NCBI RefSeq assembly: GCF_001425055.1
Contig: NZ_LMDK01000001.1
Span: 385,845 to 449,844 of the forward strand
Direction: 5' to 3'
DNA from: Pelomonas sp. Root1237
GTDB taxonomy: Bacteria; Pseudomonadota; Gammaproteobacteria; Burkholderiales; Burkholderiaceae_C
Length of the DNA stretch: 64,000 bases
Positions 12,105 to 20,821 of this stretch are shown in pieces. Positions within the stretch are counted from its first letter, which is position 1; each line of letters starts with the position of its first letter. The position numbers were made by a program, and so were the translations under genes. The notes under the pieces were generated by a model. That model saw nothing but the letters and a program-made list of their open reading frames with translations, ran no database searches and was not told the origin of the DNA.

Positions 12105-14423
12105 TCAGAAAGAAGCCTTGAACTGAACGCCGTAGCTGCGGGGCTCGTTGACGATGCCGGTCAGGTTGTCGAAGTCGATGGCGGCGACGACCTGGCGGTG
12201 GTTGGTGATGTTGCGCGAGTAGGCCGCCACTTCATACTTGCCGTTGTTCCAGCCGTAGCCCACGCGCAGGCCGCCTTCCAGCGCCGACTTGGCCTTGTAC
12301 TCGACGGCCTCGTACAGGAACATGTTGTACTTGTCCTTGTAGGCCCAATCGGTCAGCACGCTCAGCTCGCCGTTGCCCAGCTCGACGCTGTACTTGAGCG
12401 TCCAGTTCCAGGTGACCTTGGGTGCGCGCGGCAGCGGGTTGCCGTTGATGCTGACCGTGCCAGCCAGCGGGCCGGCCGGGTCGAGCACCGTGCAGCCGGT
12501 GTTGGCTTCCAGGAACTGGAAGTTGGCATTGCCGCAGGGTTGCACGAAGAGATTGGCGTCCTTGATCTTCGTGTCGTTGTACGAGAAGCCCAGCGTCGTG
12601 CGCCAGTCGCGCGCGATGATGGCCTGGGCGTCCAGCTCGAAGCCCTGGCCCTCGGCCTTGGCGGCGTTGACGAGGCGGTTCTGATTGGTCGAGCCCGAGC
12701 CGGCCGTCAGCTGCATGTCCTTGACGCGGTACTTGAACACCGTGCCGCTGACGCGGGCGGTGTTGTCGAGCAGGTCGGCCTTGAAGCCGGCCTCGACGGA
12801 CAGCACCTTCTCGGAGTTCGCCACCGAGATCGAGTCGCCAAAGAGCACGCGGCCCTGGATGGACGGCGCGCGGTAGCCGGTGGCGACGCGCGCGAACACG
12901 CTGGTGGACTTGTCGAGGTTGTAGTTGGCGCCGAAGTCCCAGCTCCAGTTCGTGGACTTGGGGTGGGTGTAGAACGGGCCGATGATGTCGACGTTGTTGG
13001 CCTTGCCCGGCGTCCAGGTGCGCACGGCGTCGAAGTCCTTCTTGTCGTCGGTGTAGCGCAGGCCGGCGGTGAGCTTGAAGTCCGGCGTGACGGCGTACTT
13101 CACATTGCCGAAGGCCGCCCAGGACTTGGCTTCCTGGTGCTGCACGGCATAGCCGTTCTGCGGGTCCCCCGCGGCGAAGCTGTCGAAGTTGAAGCTGTCG
13201 ACCTGCAGCTTCTCGTTGAAGTAGTACAGGCCGGCGATCCACTGGAACGGCGCGCTGGTGTTGGACTGCAGGCGGAATTCCTGGGTCGTCTGGCGCAGGT
13301 AGGGGATGCCGTCGGCTGTCTGCGCGTCAAACGGGATGACGGACGGGTAGGGCGTGTTCGAGCCGGAGGGGTAGTACTTCGGGCCGTCCGGGATGCCGCA
13401 GAAGCGGCAGCCGAAGCCACCATCCACGTCGCCGCGGCTGTAGAACTTGGCGCGGTCGTGGGCGGTGATGGAGTAGAGCGACACGCCGTCGAAATCCCAG
13501 CGCAGGCGAGCGCTGACCTCGCTGGACTTCAGCGTCTGCGAGTTGTAGCCGTCGCTGGGGTAGGAGCTGTCGTCGTAGCCGTCGACGAGGTCATTGGTGC
13601 CGCGCTTCATGATGTTGGCGCGGAAAGTCGTGGCCGTGCCCTTGAAGTCGCGGGCCTGGACCTTGAAAAGACCCTCGAAGTTGCCGCTCTTGTAGAGGGC
13701 CTGCAGGCGCAGCGCCTTGTCGTTGTAGCCTTCAAGGTCGGAGGTCGCGCTGGTCACCGGGTTGTGGACACGGTCACTCTGGCGCTGGGCCAGGCCCGCC
13801 ACGCGCAGCTGCAGGTCTTCGTTCACCGGCACGTTGACGGCCGTCTCGAGGTTGACGGCGCTCCAGCGGCCGAAGCCGATGTTGGCGTAGCCTTCCAGGC
13901 GCTTGGTGGGCCTGGCCGAATCGAACTTCATGACACCGGCCGGCGAGTTGCGGCCGAACAGCGTGCCCTGCGGGCCGCGCAGCAGTTCCACCTGGGCCAT
14001 GTCAAAGACTGGGAAGCCCTTGAGCGCGATGCTTTCCTGCACGACATCGTCGTACACCAGGCCGACCGGCTGGGAGGCGTTCATGTCGAAGTCGGTGTTG
14101 CCCAGGCCGCGCACGTAAAAGCGCGGGAAGGTGCGGCCGTAGTCGGACTCGATGTTCAGGCTCGGTACCTTGCCAGATAAGGCGCGGACGTCCTGGCCGC
14201 TGGCGTTGTAGGTGTCCAGATCCTCGGACTTGATCGCCGAGATCGACAGCGGCACTTCCTTCAGGTTCTCGGCCCGGCGGCTGCCGGTGACGATGACGGC
14301 TTCGAGCTGGCTGACGTCTTTCTTGGCTTCCGCTGTCGGCGTGGCTTGCGCCAGGGCCGCCATCGGGAAGGCCGTGCTCAGCGCCAGCGCGAGCAGGGTC
14401 GGTGAAAGGCTGTATTTGGGCAT
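12105..14423 (-). CDS. TonB-dependent outer-membrane receptor
   Basis: A 772-residue beta-barrel importer energised by TonB. It has a signal peptide ending in MAALAQA, a TonB-box-like EAVIVTGSRR, a plug domain (residues about 50-160, with FYVRGLGNTDFD and LRGPQGTLFGRNSPAG) and a 22-strand-type barrel ending SYGVQFKASF with the terminal Phe. The start at 14423 has GAGGA seven bases upstream; the 11 extra upstream residues lack a site. The substrate cannot be read from sequence: it resembles the large FpvA/CirA/BtuB-like group found in many free-living proteobacteria. No regulator or uptake gene is adjacent. Confidence 0.93.
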   Translation of the reverse strand: MPKYSLSPTLLALALSTAFPMAALAQATPTAEAKKDVSQLEAVIVTGSRRAENLKEVPLSISAIKSEDLDTYNASGQDVRALSGKVPSLNIESDYGRTFPRFYVRGLGNTDFDMNASQPVGLVYDDVVQESIALKGFPVFDMAQVELLRGPQGTLFGRNSPAGVMKFDSARPTKRLEGYANIGFGRWSAVNLETAVNVPVNEDLQLRVAGLAQRQSDRVHNPVTSATSDLEGYNDKALRLQALYKSGNFEGLFKVQARDFKGTATTFRANIMKRGTNDLVDGYDDSSYPSDGYNSQTLKSSEVSARLRWDFDGVSLYSITAHDRAKFYSRGDVDGGFGCRFCGIPDGPKYYPSGSNTPYPSVIPFDAQTADGIPYLRQTTQEFRLQSNTSAPFQWIAGLYYFNEKLQVDSFNFDSFAAGDPQNGYAVQHQEAKSWAAFGNVKYAVTPDFKLTAGLRYTDDKKDFDAVRTWTPGKANNVDIIGPFYTHPKSTNWSWDFGANYNLDKSTSVFARVATGYRAPSIQGRVLFGDSISVANSEKVLSVEAGFKADLLDNTARVSGTVFKYRVKDMQLTAGSGSTNQNRLVNAAKAEGQGFELDAQAIIARDWRTTLGFSYNDTKIKDANLFVQPCGNANFQFLEANTGCTVLDPAGPLAGTVSINGNPLPRAPKVTWNWTLKYSVELGNGELSVLTDWAYKDKYNMFLYEAVEYKAKSALEGGLRVGYGWNNGKYEVAAYSRNITNHRQVVAAIDFDNLTGIVNEPRSYGVQFKASF

Positions 14424-14603
14424 GAGAAATCCTCGGGTTGACGGGTTCGCGGGCAAGTGGGTAAAGAAATGGGCGCTCGCGGCGCCTCTGATTCCTACTG
14501 GATCGTAAAGATCACATGACGGTTCCGTGATGAAAGCGTGCCGCTGTGTTGTGCATTTGCTGCACTGCGATACTTCTCCAGGTCAAACCCTCTCCCTAAT
14601 CCG

Positions 14604-15386
14604 ATGCGCTTCATCACCGCCAACCTCAACGGCGTGCGTTCCGCCGCCAGCAAGGGCTTCTTCGACTGGCTCGACAAGCAGCAGGCCGATGCCGTCGGCG
14701 TGCAGGAGCTCAAGGCGCAGGCGGATGTCGTGGAAGCCAAGTTCCGCAGCTGCGACCTGCTCAACGGCCATTTCCATTACGCCGAGAAAAAGGGCTACTC
14801 AGGCGTGGGCCTGTACACCAAGGAAGAGCCCAGCGACCTGATCACGGGCTTGGCGATGCCCGAGTTCGACTGCGAGGGCCGCTGGGTGGAGAAGCGTTTC
14901 GACAAGCCCGGCCGCAAGCTCAGCCTCATCAGCGTCTACTTTCCCAGCGGCACCAGTGGCGAGGAGCGCCAGGCGGTCAAGTACCGCTTCCTGGCGGCGC
15001 TCTACCCTCATCTGCAGGCGTTGAAGGCCGAGCGCGAGTTCATCCTCGTCGCCGACGTCAACATCGCGCACAAGGAGATTGACCTGAAGAACTGGCGCGG
15101 CAACCAGAAGAACAGCGGCTTCCTGCCCGAGGAGCGCGCCTGGTTGACCACGCTTTTCGATGACGGGGGTGTCGTCGACGTTTTCCGTACGTTGAACGAC
15201 AAGGCCGAGCAATACACCTGGTGGAGCGCCCGCGGCGCGGCGCGCGCCAACAACGTCGGGTGGCGGTTGGACTACCACCTCGCCACACCCGGCATCGCGG
15301 CGCTGGCCCGGCGGGAGGCCATCTACACCGGTCAGATGTTCAGCGACCACGCGCCGCTGACGGTGGACTACGACTTCAATCTCTGA
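14604..15386 (+). CDS. xthA: Exodeoxyribonuclease III
   Basis: A 260-residue AP endonuclease / 3'-5' exonuclease of base-excision repair. Endonuclease/exonuclease/phosphatase motifs are present: ITANLNGVRSAA, VGVQELKAQ (metal-binding Glu), DVNIAHKEIDLKNW, WRLDYHLATP and the terminal SDHAPLTVDY. The start at 14604 matches the family N-terminus MRFITANLN; the longer frame to 14538 adds unrelated residues. It is divergent from the TonB-receptor gene. Confidence 0.96.
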   Translation: MRFITANLNGVRSAASKGFFDWLDKQQADAVGVQELKAQADVVEAKFRSCDLLNGHFHYAEKKGYSGVGLYTKEEPSDLITGLAMPEFDCEGRWVEKRFDKPGRKLSLISVYFPSGTSGEERQAVKYRFLAALYPHLQALKAEREFILVADVNIAHKEIDLKNWRGNQKNSGFLPEERAWLTTLFDDGGVVDVFRTLNDKAEQYTWWSARGAARANNVGWRLDYHLATPGIAALARREAIYTGQMFSDHAPLTVDYDFNL

Positions 15387-15601
15387 GGCTGCAAAGGCTC
15401 AGGCGAATGCGAGCGGCGAGGCACGGCAGCTACACGGCGTAACCGGCCGCTACGGACTGGGGGAGCCTCCTACATGAGATGACGCTCGGCGCCGACGCCG
15501 GGCGCGAGGGTGCAGGCCTAGAGTGGACCTCAGCCGGTGGAAATGCCCGGCCCAGCCACCCGGCTCCAGGCCGGTTCCCGCTTTCAAAAGGAGTTCCCCC
15601 C

Positions 15602-16000
15602 ATGTCCGCCCTCAAGACCGCCACCAGTGCACTGACCGCCGCCGTTCTCGTGACCAGCATCGGCTTGGCTTTCGCCCAGACCGAAGATCAAAAGCAGCCT
15701 ACCGACCCGATGGCCGCTGCCACGGCTTCGCCCACCAGCGAACAGACCCCTGCCGACCCGAATGCGGCGCCGGCTGATCCGAATGCAGCGGCGCCTGCGG
15801 ACAGCACCGCCGCCACGGCCGCCATGGCCGAGCAGCAGCCGCCCGCCGACGACCCGGCCAAGGTGACGCCGCCGGTCGACAGCACCGCCGCGACGCCGAC
15901 CACCACGACGACTGACACGACGACCACGACCACGACGACCACGCCGAGCCCGTCGTACGACCAGCCGGCTGCGCCCGCCCCCCGCGCCGACCGTCACTGA
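15602..16000 (+). CDS. Secreted Ala/Pro/Thr-rich low-complexity protein
   Basis: 132 residues. A strong AAAGGAG site precedes ATG 15602, and a signal peptide (ALTAAVLVTSIGLAFAQ) is clear. The mature part is low-complexity: PADPNAAPADPNAAAPADST, then a run of Thr encoded by ACG/ACC/ACT repeats near 15895-15945, then PSPSYDQPAAPAPRADRH. There are no Cys and no recognisable domain. It is probably an extended periplasmic or surface polypeptide. It lies 35 bases upstream of two L,D-transpeptidase-like genes, which may hint at a cell-envelope role. Confidence 0.75.
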   Translation: MSALKTATSALTAAVLVTSIGLAFAQTEDQKQPTDPMAAATASPTSEQTPADPNAAPADPNAAAPADSTAATAAMAEQQPPADDPAKVTPPVDSTAATPTTTTTDTTTTTTTTTPSPSYDQPAAPAPRADRH

Positions 16001-16035
16001 TCGTCGTCGGCTGAGCGCTGCCTCCGTCACAAACC

Positions 16036-16863
16036 ATGCGTTTCGGAGAACGCGCTGATCTCGCCGCCGCAGCCCGGCGGCGTGACATCCTCATCGGCCT
16101 CGGCCAGGGTGGCGTCATCGCTGCCCTGGCACTGGCCGTTTTCTTCACCTTCTTTGGCGGCAGCTTCAAGCGCAAGCCCGTGGCGTCCGCCCATCGCCCG
16201 GCGGCTGTCGCCAAGGCGCCCGCCCCAACCCAGCCGCCCGCGGTCATCGACCGCCAGCTTGACTTCGGCAAGGTCCGTGCGCCGCTGGACGTGACCCGCG
16301 TGGCCGCCTGGGCCGTGCGCGAGGCCGACAACGGCAGCAGCGCCTTCGCCATCATCGACAAGCGCCGCGCCCAGGTCTACGTCTTCACCGCTGGTGGCCG
16401 CCTGCTTGGCACCAGTCCGGTGCTGCTCGGCTATGCCTCCGGCGACCTCACGGTGGCTGGCATCGGCAGCAAGAGCATCGAGCAGATCAAGCCGCAGGAG
16501 CGCACGACGCCGGCCGGCCGCTTCGTGTCGGCCCCTGGCCGCAACGCCGACGGCAAGGAGGTCGTCTGGGTGGACTACGACGCCGCCGTGTCCATGCATC
16601 GCGTGATCAACTCCAACCCCAAGGAGCGCCGCCTGGAGCGCCTGGCCACCAAGACGGCGGCCGACAACCGCATCAGCTGGGGCTGCATCAACGTTCCCGT
16701 CGATTTCTTCGAGCGCACCGTCCTGCCCAACCTGGGCCAGAGCCGTGCCGTTGTCTACGTGCTGCCGGAAAAGAAGTCCCTGATGGCCTTCTTCCCAGGC
16801 GCTGCACCGCCCCAGGTGCTGGCCCAGGCCGGGTCAAGACGAGGTAACAACGCCAAACCGTGA
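16036..16863 (+). CDS. L,D-transpeptidase (YkuD-like) family protein, first of a tandem pair
   Basis: 275 residues: a cytoplasmic N-terminus, one membrane helix (GGVIAALALAVFFTFFGG), a Pro/Ala linker, then a YkuD-type domain. FAIIDKRRAQVYVFTAGGRL and TPAGRFVSAPG are typical of the fold. The catalytic pair looks present: His188 in VSMHRVI and Cys217 in NRISWGCINVP, where the family shows SHGCI or SWGCI. Known role of the family: 3-3 peptidoglycan cross-links or lipoprotein attachment. It is a shortened, atypical member. Confidence 0.82.
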   Translation: MRFGERADLAAAARRRDILIGLGQGGVIAALALAVFFTFFGGSFKRKPVASAHRPAAVAKAPAPTQPPAVIDRQLDFGKVRAPLDVTRVAAWAVREADNGSSAFAIIDKRRAQVYVFTAGGRLLGTSPVLLGYASGDLTVAGIGSKSIEQIKPQERTTPAGRFVSAPGRNADGKEVVWVDYDAAVSMHRVINSNPKERRLERLATKTAADNRISWGCINVPVDFFERTVLPNLGQSRAVVYVLPEKKSLMAFFPGAAPPQVLAQAGSRRGNNAKP

Positions 16864-16953
16864 AGTCCTTGTCTGTTGGTTACAAGACTGCTTTCCTAGA
16901 CTGCCCGCCAAGGCAGGCGCGATGGTTGCGCCGCCCGGTACAAGGGGCGTCGA

Positions 16954-17571
16954 GTGGGCAGCAGTTGGGCAGATCGGGCCAAGGCCGTCGTATGTGGCAT
17001 CGCCACGGTGTGGAGCCTTTTTGCGACGGCTTCGGCTGGCGCGCAGGTCATCTCAAGGCCGGTGGCCAGTGACGCCCGGGACGGCCGCCCTTTTGCGATC
17101 GTCGACAAGCGCCAGGCGACGCTGTCGATCTATGCCGCGGACGGTAGTCTCGTCGGCCGCGCCCCCGTATTGCTGGGCCTGACGCCCGGTGACCAGGAGC
17201 CGCAGAGCTCGCGCGGCAAGCAGCCGGCGGCGCTCAAGGTCAACGAACGCGTGACACCGGCCGGCCGCTTCGAAGCCCAGCCGGGCGTCAACCTGAACGG
17301 CGAGCGCATTGTCTGGTTCGACTACGAAGCCAACCTTGCCATCCACCGGCTGCGTCCCGCGCCGGCCAGCCAGCGCCGCCCAGAGCGCCTGGCCTCGGCC
17401 AAGCTGGAGGACCGCCGCATCACGCTGGGCTGCGTCGTCGTCGAACCGGCCTTCTTCGACGAGGTCGTGCTGCCCACACTGGGCGCTGGCAAGAGCCTGG
17501 TCTACATCCTGCCGGAGCGTGAGCCCGTTCTCGCCGCCGCCGCGGGCGCACCGCACGCCGCTGCGCCCTGA
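16954..17571 (+). CDS. L,D-transpeptidase (YkuD-like) family protein, second of a tandem pair
   Basis: 205 residues from a GTG start with AAGGGG upstream. A signal peptide (VVCGIATVWSLFATASAGAQ) replaces the membrane anchor of its neighbour. FAIVDKRQATLSIYAADGSL and VTPAGRFEAQPGV parallel the first copy closely. His131 (LAIHRLR) and Cys160 (ITLGCVVVEP) are kept, but the usual S(H/W)GC has become TLGC. It is probably a diverged duplicate of the gene 90 bases upstream: one copy is membrane-anchored and the other exported. Confidence 0.8.
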   Translation: MGSSWADRAKAVVCGIATVWSLFATASAGAQVISRPVASDARDGRPFAIVDKRQATLSIYAADGSLVGRAPVLLGLTPGDQEPQSSRGKQPAALKVNERVTPAGRFEAQPGVNLNGERIVWFDYEANLAIHRLRPAPASQRRPERLASAKLEDRRITLGCVVVEPAFFDEVVLPTLGAGKSLVYILPEREPVLAAAAGAPHAAAP

Positions 17572-17717
17572 GTTCCTCGGCATACCGCGGGCTTGAACCG
17601 ACCCAGGGCAATCCCTGGCCCGCCCGTCCGCGGAAAACGCCCTGCTGGCGGGACAATTCCAGGCTTCCGCACGGGCTACCCGCCCGCCTCCTCGCGGTTT
17701 CACCTGGAACGACTGAC

Positions 17718-19292
17718 GTGACTACCACCACCCCCGTGGCCAACCCGGCCACGGCCGGCCGAGCGGCGCCTACCCCGGCGACCATCCTCGGCCAGCCCAA
17801 TCAGCTCTTCGTGCTGTTCTTTACCGAGATGTGGGAGCGCTTCTCCTACTACGGCATGCGCGGCCTGCTGGTGCTCTTCCTCGTGACCGAGGTCGCCAAG
17901 GGCGGCTGGGGGTGGAGCCGTGCCGAGGCGACGTCGCTGTATGGCTGGTACACGGGCATGGCCTATCTGCTGCCGGTGCTGGGCGGCTACCTGGCGGACC
18001 GCTACCTCGGCACGCGCCGCGCCGTCTTGTTCGGCGGCTTCGTCATCGCGGCCGGCCACATCTCGATGTTCCTGAACACGGTGCCGAGCTTCTACATCGG
18101 CCTCGGCCTCGTCGTGCTGGGCACGGGCCTGTTCAAGCCCAATGTGTCGGCCATCGTCGGCCAGCTCTACGGCCCCAAGGAAGACAACGCCCGCGACGGC
18201 GGCTATACGCTGTTCTACATGGGCGTGAACGCCGGCGCCTTCTTCGGCATCCTGCTGTGCGGCTACATTGGCGAGAAGGTGTCCTGGCACCTGGGCTTCG
18301 GCCTCGCCGGCCTGTTCATGATCCTGGGCGCGCTGCAGTTCTATTTCAGCCAGCACATCTTCGGCGACATCGGCGCGCCCCCGAAGGTCGAGGATCGCGC
18401 CAAGGCCGCTGCTGCGGCCGCGGCTGACGAAGCGCCGGCCCACGTCGTGGCCGACCGCCTGAAGGCCATCTTCGTCTTCTCCTTCTTCACGATCTTCTTC
18501 TGGTTCGCCTTCGAGCAGGCCGGCGGGTCCATGACCATCTTTGCGGCCGACTACACCGACCGCGCGCTGGTGGGCACCAGCGGCTTCATCTTCAAGGTCG
18601 TCAACTCGCTGATGACCGTGCTGCCGGCCGTGATCCTGACCTGGCTGCTGTGGAAGCTCAACCGCAGCACCGGCAGCCGCTACCTGCTGGCCAACACCAT
18701 GCTGGGCCTGGCCTTCGCCGTCATCTGGGGCCTGGTGATCTGGATGCTGGCGCGCGAGTTCGCGCTGGAGCAGTCCGAAGTGCCGGCCAGCTGGTTCGGC
18801 GTGCTGAACAGCTTCTTCCTCGTCATCCTGGCGCCGATGTTCTCCAAGATGTGGGAGAAGCACTGGAACCCGCCTGGCCCGGTCAAGTTCGGCGTCGGCC
18901 TGGTGCTGCTGGGCCTGGGTTTCGCCGCGCTGTCCTATGGCTCGTCCGGCATCGCCCAAGGCGCCAAGACGGCCCAGGTCAGCATGATCTATCTGAGCCT
19001 GGCCTATCTGCTGCACACCATGGGCGAGCTCTGCCTGTCGCCGGTCGGCCTGTCCTATATCTCCAAGCTGGCGCCGCCGCGCCTGCTGGGCCTGATGTTC
19101 GGTGTCTGGTTCCTGAACACGGCCATTGCCAACAAGCTGGCCGGCTCCACCGGCGCCTACATCGACGAGATCTCGACCAAGTACTCGATGTCGGCCTTCT
19201 TCCTGATCTTCACGGCCATCCCCATCGGCGCCGGTCTCGTACTGATGTTGTTGACCCCGTGGATGAAGAAGAAGATGCACGGCGTCCACTAA
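17718..19292 (+). CDS. Proton-dependent oligopeptide transporter (POT/PTR2)
   Basis: A 524-residue 14-helix MFS-fold symporter for di- and tripeptides in the inner membrane. It has the diagnostic ExxERFSYYG motif (EMWERFSYYGMRG), GGYLADRYLGTRRAVLFGG, and a late TMGELCLSPVGLSYISKLAP, which is the PTR2 signature region. The GTG start at 17718 is the most upstream plausible start, and the residues after it are Thr/Ala-rich up to NQLFVLFF. It is a single-gene unit ended by the intrinsic terminator at 19337-19368. Confidence 0.95.
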   Translation: MTTTTPVANPATAGRAAPTPATILGQPNQLFVLFFTEMWERFSYYGMRGLLVLFLVTEVAKGGWGWSRAEATSLYGWYTGMAYLLPVLGGYLADRYLGTRRAVLFGGFVIAAGHISMFLNTVPSFYIGLGLVVLGTGLFKPNVSAIVGQLYGPKEDNARDGGYTLFYMGVNAGAFFGILLCGYIGEKVSWHLGFGLAGLFMILGALQFYFSQHIFGDIGAPPKVEDRAKAAAAAAADEAPAHVVADRLKAIFVFSFFTIFFWFAFEQAGGSMTIFAADYTDRALVGTSGFIFKVVNSLMTVLPAVILTWLLWKLNRSTGSRYLLANTMLGLAFAVIWGLVIWMLAREFALEQSEVPASWFGVLNSFFLVILAPMFSKMWEKHWNPPGPVKFGVGLVLLGLGFAALSYGSSGIAQGAKTAQVSMIYLSLAYLLHTMGELCLSPVGLSYISKLAPPRLLGLMFGVWFLNTAIANKLAGSTGAYIDEISTKYSMSAFFLIFTAIPIGAGLVLMLLTPWMKKKMHGVH

Positions 19293-19336
19293 TAAATCAT
19301 CTGCGCGGGGTCATGAAACCCGTGCGTTACTGCCAG

Positions 19337-19368
19337 AGCCGCCCGGCCCCGTGCCCGGCGGCTTTTTT
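19337..19368 (+). terminator. Intrinsic terminator after the peptide transporter gene
   Basis: The stem AGCCGCC (19337-19343) pairs with GGCGGCT (19357-19363) and is followed by TTTTTT at 19363-19368, about 45 bases after the transporter stop. Confidence 0.8.
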
Positions 19369-19484
19369 GACGGCTGTTTGCACGCGAACCGCTGACACGC
19401 ACGGTTATGGGGCCTGCCTACGGCTGGCCGCCTCGGAGCCAGCGCGCAAACAACCGGCTGTTCACAGTTCCGACCTGTTGACAA

Positions 19485-19507
19485 GTAATGTCAGCAGCCT
19501 GAATGGG
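19485..19507. promoter_or_regulatory. Palindromic operator upstream of the RND efflux operon
   Basis: CTGTTGACA (19485-19493) and TGTCAGCAG (19499-19507) form a nine-base inverted repeat with one mismatch around AGTAA. The left arm contains a consensus -35 hexamer, TTGACA, so a bound regulator would block the promoter. Size and form suit a TetR- or MarR-type regulator. It lies 70 bases before the membrane-fusion gene. Confidence 0.6.
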
Positions 19508-19576
19508 CTTTAGGTTTTGGGGTAACGGTGCCGCGGTGATGTGCTTACAGTCGCCCGCTTGCATTCGGAGCCCCCC

Positions 19577-20803
19577 ATGTCCAAGAAGAATCTGGCGCTG
19601 ACCCTGTCTCCCGTCCTCATCGCCCTGCTCGCCGCCTGTGGTCAGAAGCAGGAGGGCGGCGGCCCGGGGGCTCATGGCGGCCCGCCGCCCGTGTCGGTGG
19701 CCCCCGCTACCCAGCGCGAGGTGCAGGAGTTCGACGAGTTCACCGCCCGCCTGGAAGCTCCGGATACCGTCGACGTGCGCTCCCGAGTCGCTGGCACCGT
19801 CGACGCGGTGCGCTTCAAGGAAGGCCAGCTCGTCAAGAAGGGCGACCCGCTGTTCACCATCGACGCCCGCGCCTTCAAGGCCGACGTGGCGCGGGTGGAG
19901 GCGCAGATCGCTGCAGCCCGGACCCAGGCCGAGCTCGCCAAGACCGATCTGGCCCGCTCCGAGAAGCTGATCAGCATCAACGCCGTCAGCCAGCAGGAGA
20001 TCGACCAGCTGCGCTCGGCGTTGCGCTCGGCCGAGGCCAACCAGAAGGCGGCCGAGGCGGCCCTGGTGCAGTCCAAGCTCAATGTCGAGTACGCCAGCGT
20101 GACGGCGCCGGTCAGCGGCCGCACCTCGCGCGCCAACGTGACGCCGGGCAACCTCGTCGGCGTGGGCGACCCGGTGCTGACGACCGTCGTCTCCAGCGAC
20201 AAGGTCTATGCCTACTTCGACGCCAGCGAGGCAACCTACCTGAAGTACATGCGCGCCGCCCGCGACGGCAGCCGCACCTCATCGCGCGACGTCGCCAACC
20301 CGGTGCAGATGGGCCTGTCCAACGAGCAGGGCTATCCGCACGCCGGCAAGATGGACTTCGTCGACAACCGCCTCAACCCGGCCACCGCCTCCATCCGCGG
20401 CCGCGCGGTGTTCGACAACAAGCAGGGCCTGTTCACGCCGGGCCTGTTCGCCCGCATCAAGCTGGTCGGCAGCGGCAACTACAACGCCGTCGTCGTGCCC
20501 GACCGCGCGATCACGACCGACCAGACGCGCAAGATCGTCCTCATCGTCGGCCCCAACAACATCGTGCAACCCCGCCCCGTCACGCCGGGCGCGCTGATCG
20601 ACGGCATGCGCGTCGTCGATGGCGTCAAGGCCGGCGAGATGGTCATCGTCGACGGCCTGCTGCGTGCCTTCCCCGGCGCGCCGGTCACGCCGCAGGTGCT
20701 GAAGGTCGACGACAAGGGCATGCCCATCCCCGCCGCGCCGCCGGGCGCACCGGGCGCTGCCCCGGCTCCCGCCTCCGCTCCGGCCTCCGCCGCCTCGAAG
20801 TAA
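19577..20803 (+). CDS. RND efflux periplasmic adaptor (membrane-fusion lipoprotein)
   Basis: A 408-residue HlyD/AcrA-type adaptor that bridges the RND pump and the outer-membrane channel. It has a lipoprotein signal with lipobox LLAAC (Cys21), a lipoyl half-motif VRSRVAGTVDAVRFKEGQLV, a coiled-coil hairpin (residues about 105-175), a second lipoyl half (VTAPVSGRTSRANVTPGNLV), and beta-barrel and membrane-proximal domains ending in an Ala/Pro tail. CGGAG precedes ATG 19577. It is the first gene of a three-gene operon. Confidence 0.95.
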   Translation: MSKKNLALTLSPVLIALLAACGQKQEGGGPGAHGGPPPVSVAPATQREVQEFDEFTARLEAPDTVDVRSRVAGTVDAVRFKEGQLVKKGDPLFTIDARAFKADVARVEAQIAAARTQAELAKTDLARSEKLISINAVSQQEIDQLRSALRSAEANQKAAEAALVQSKLNVEYASVTAPVSGRTSRANVTPGNLVGVGDPVLTTVVSSDKVYAYFDASEATYLKYMRAARDGSRTSSRDVANPVQMGLSNEQGYPHAGKMDFVDNRLNPATASIRGRAVFDNKQGLFTPGLFARIKLVGSGNYNAVVVPDRAITTDQTRKIVLIVGPNNIVQPRPVTPGALIDGMRVVDGVKAGEMVIVDGLLRAFPGAPVTPQVLKVDDKGMPIPAAPPGAPGAAPAPASAPASAASK

Positions 20804-20821
20804 ACAAAGGCGGCCCCTGCC

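Noticed and set aside
15895-15945. ACG/ACC triplet array that might suggest a CRISPR or tandem-repeat locus
   Set aside because: It is in frame, encodes a Thr tract, and has no spacer structure.
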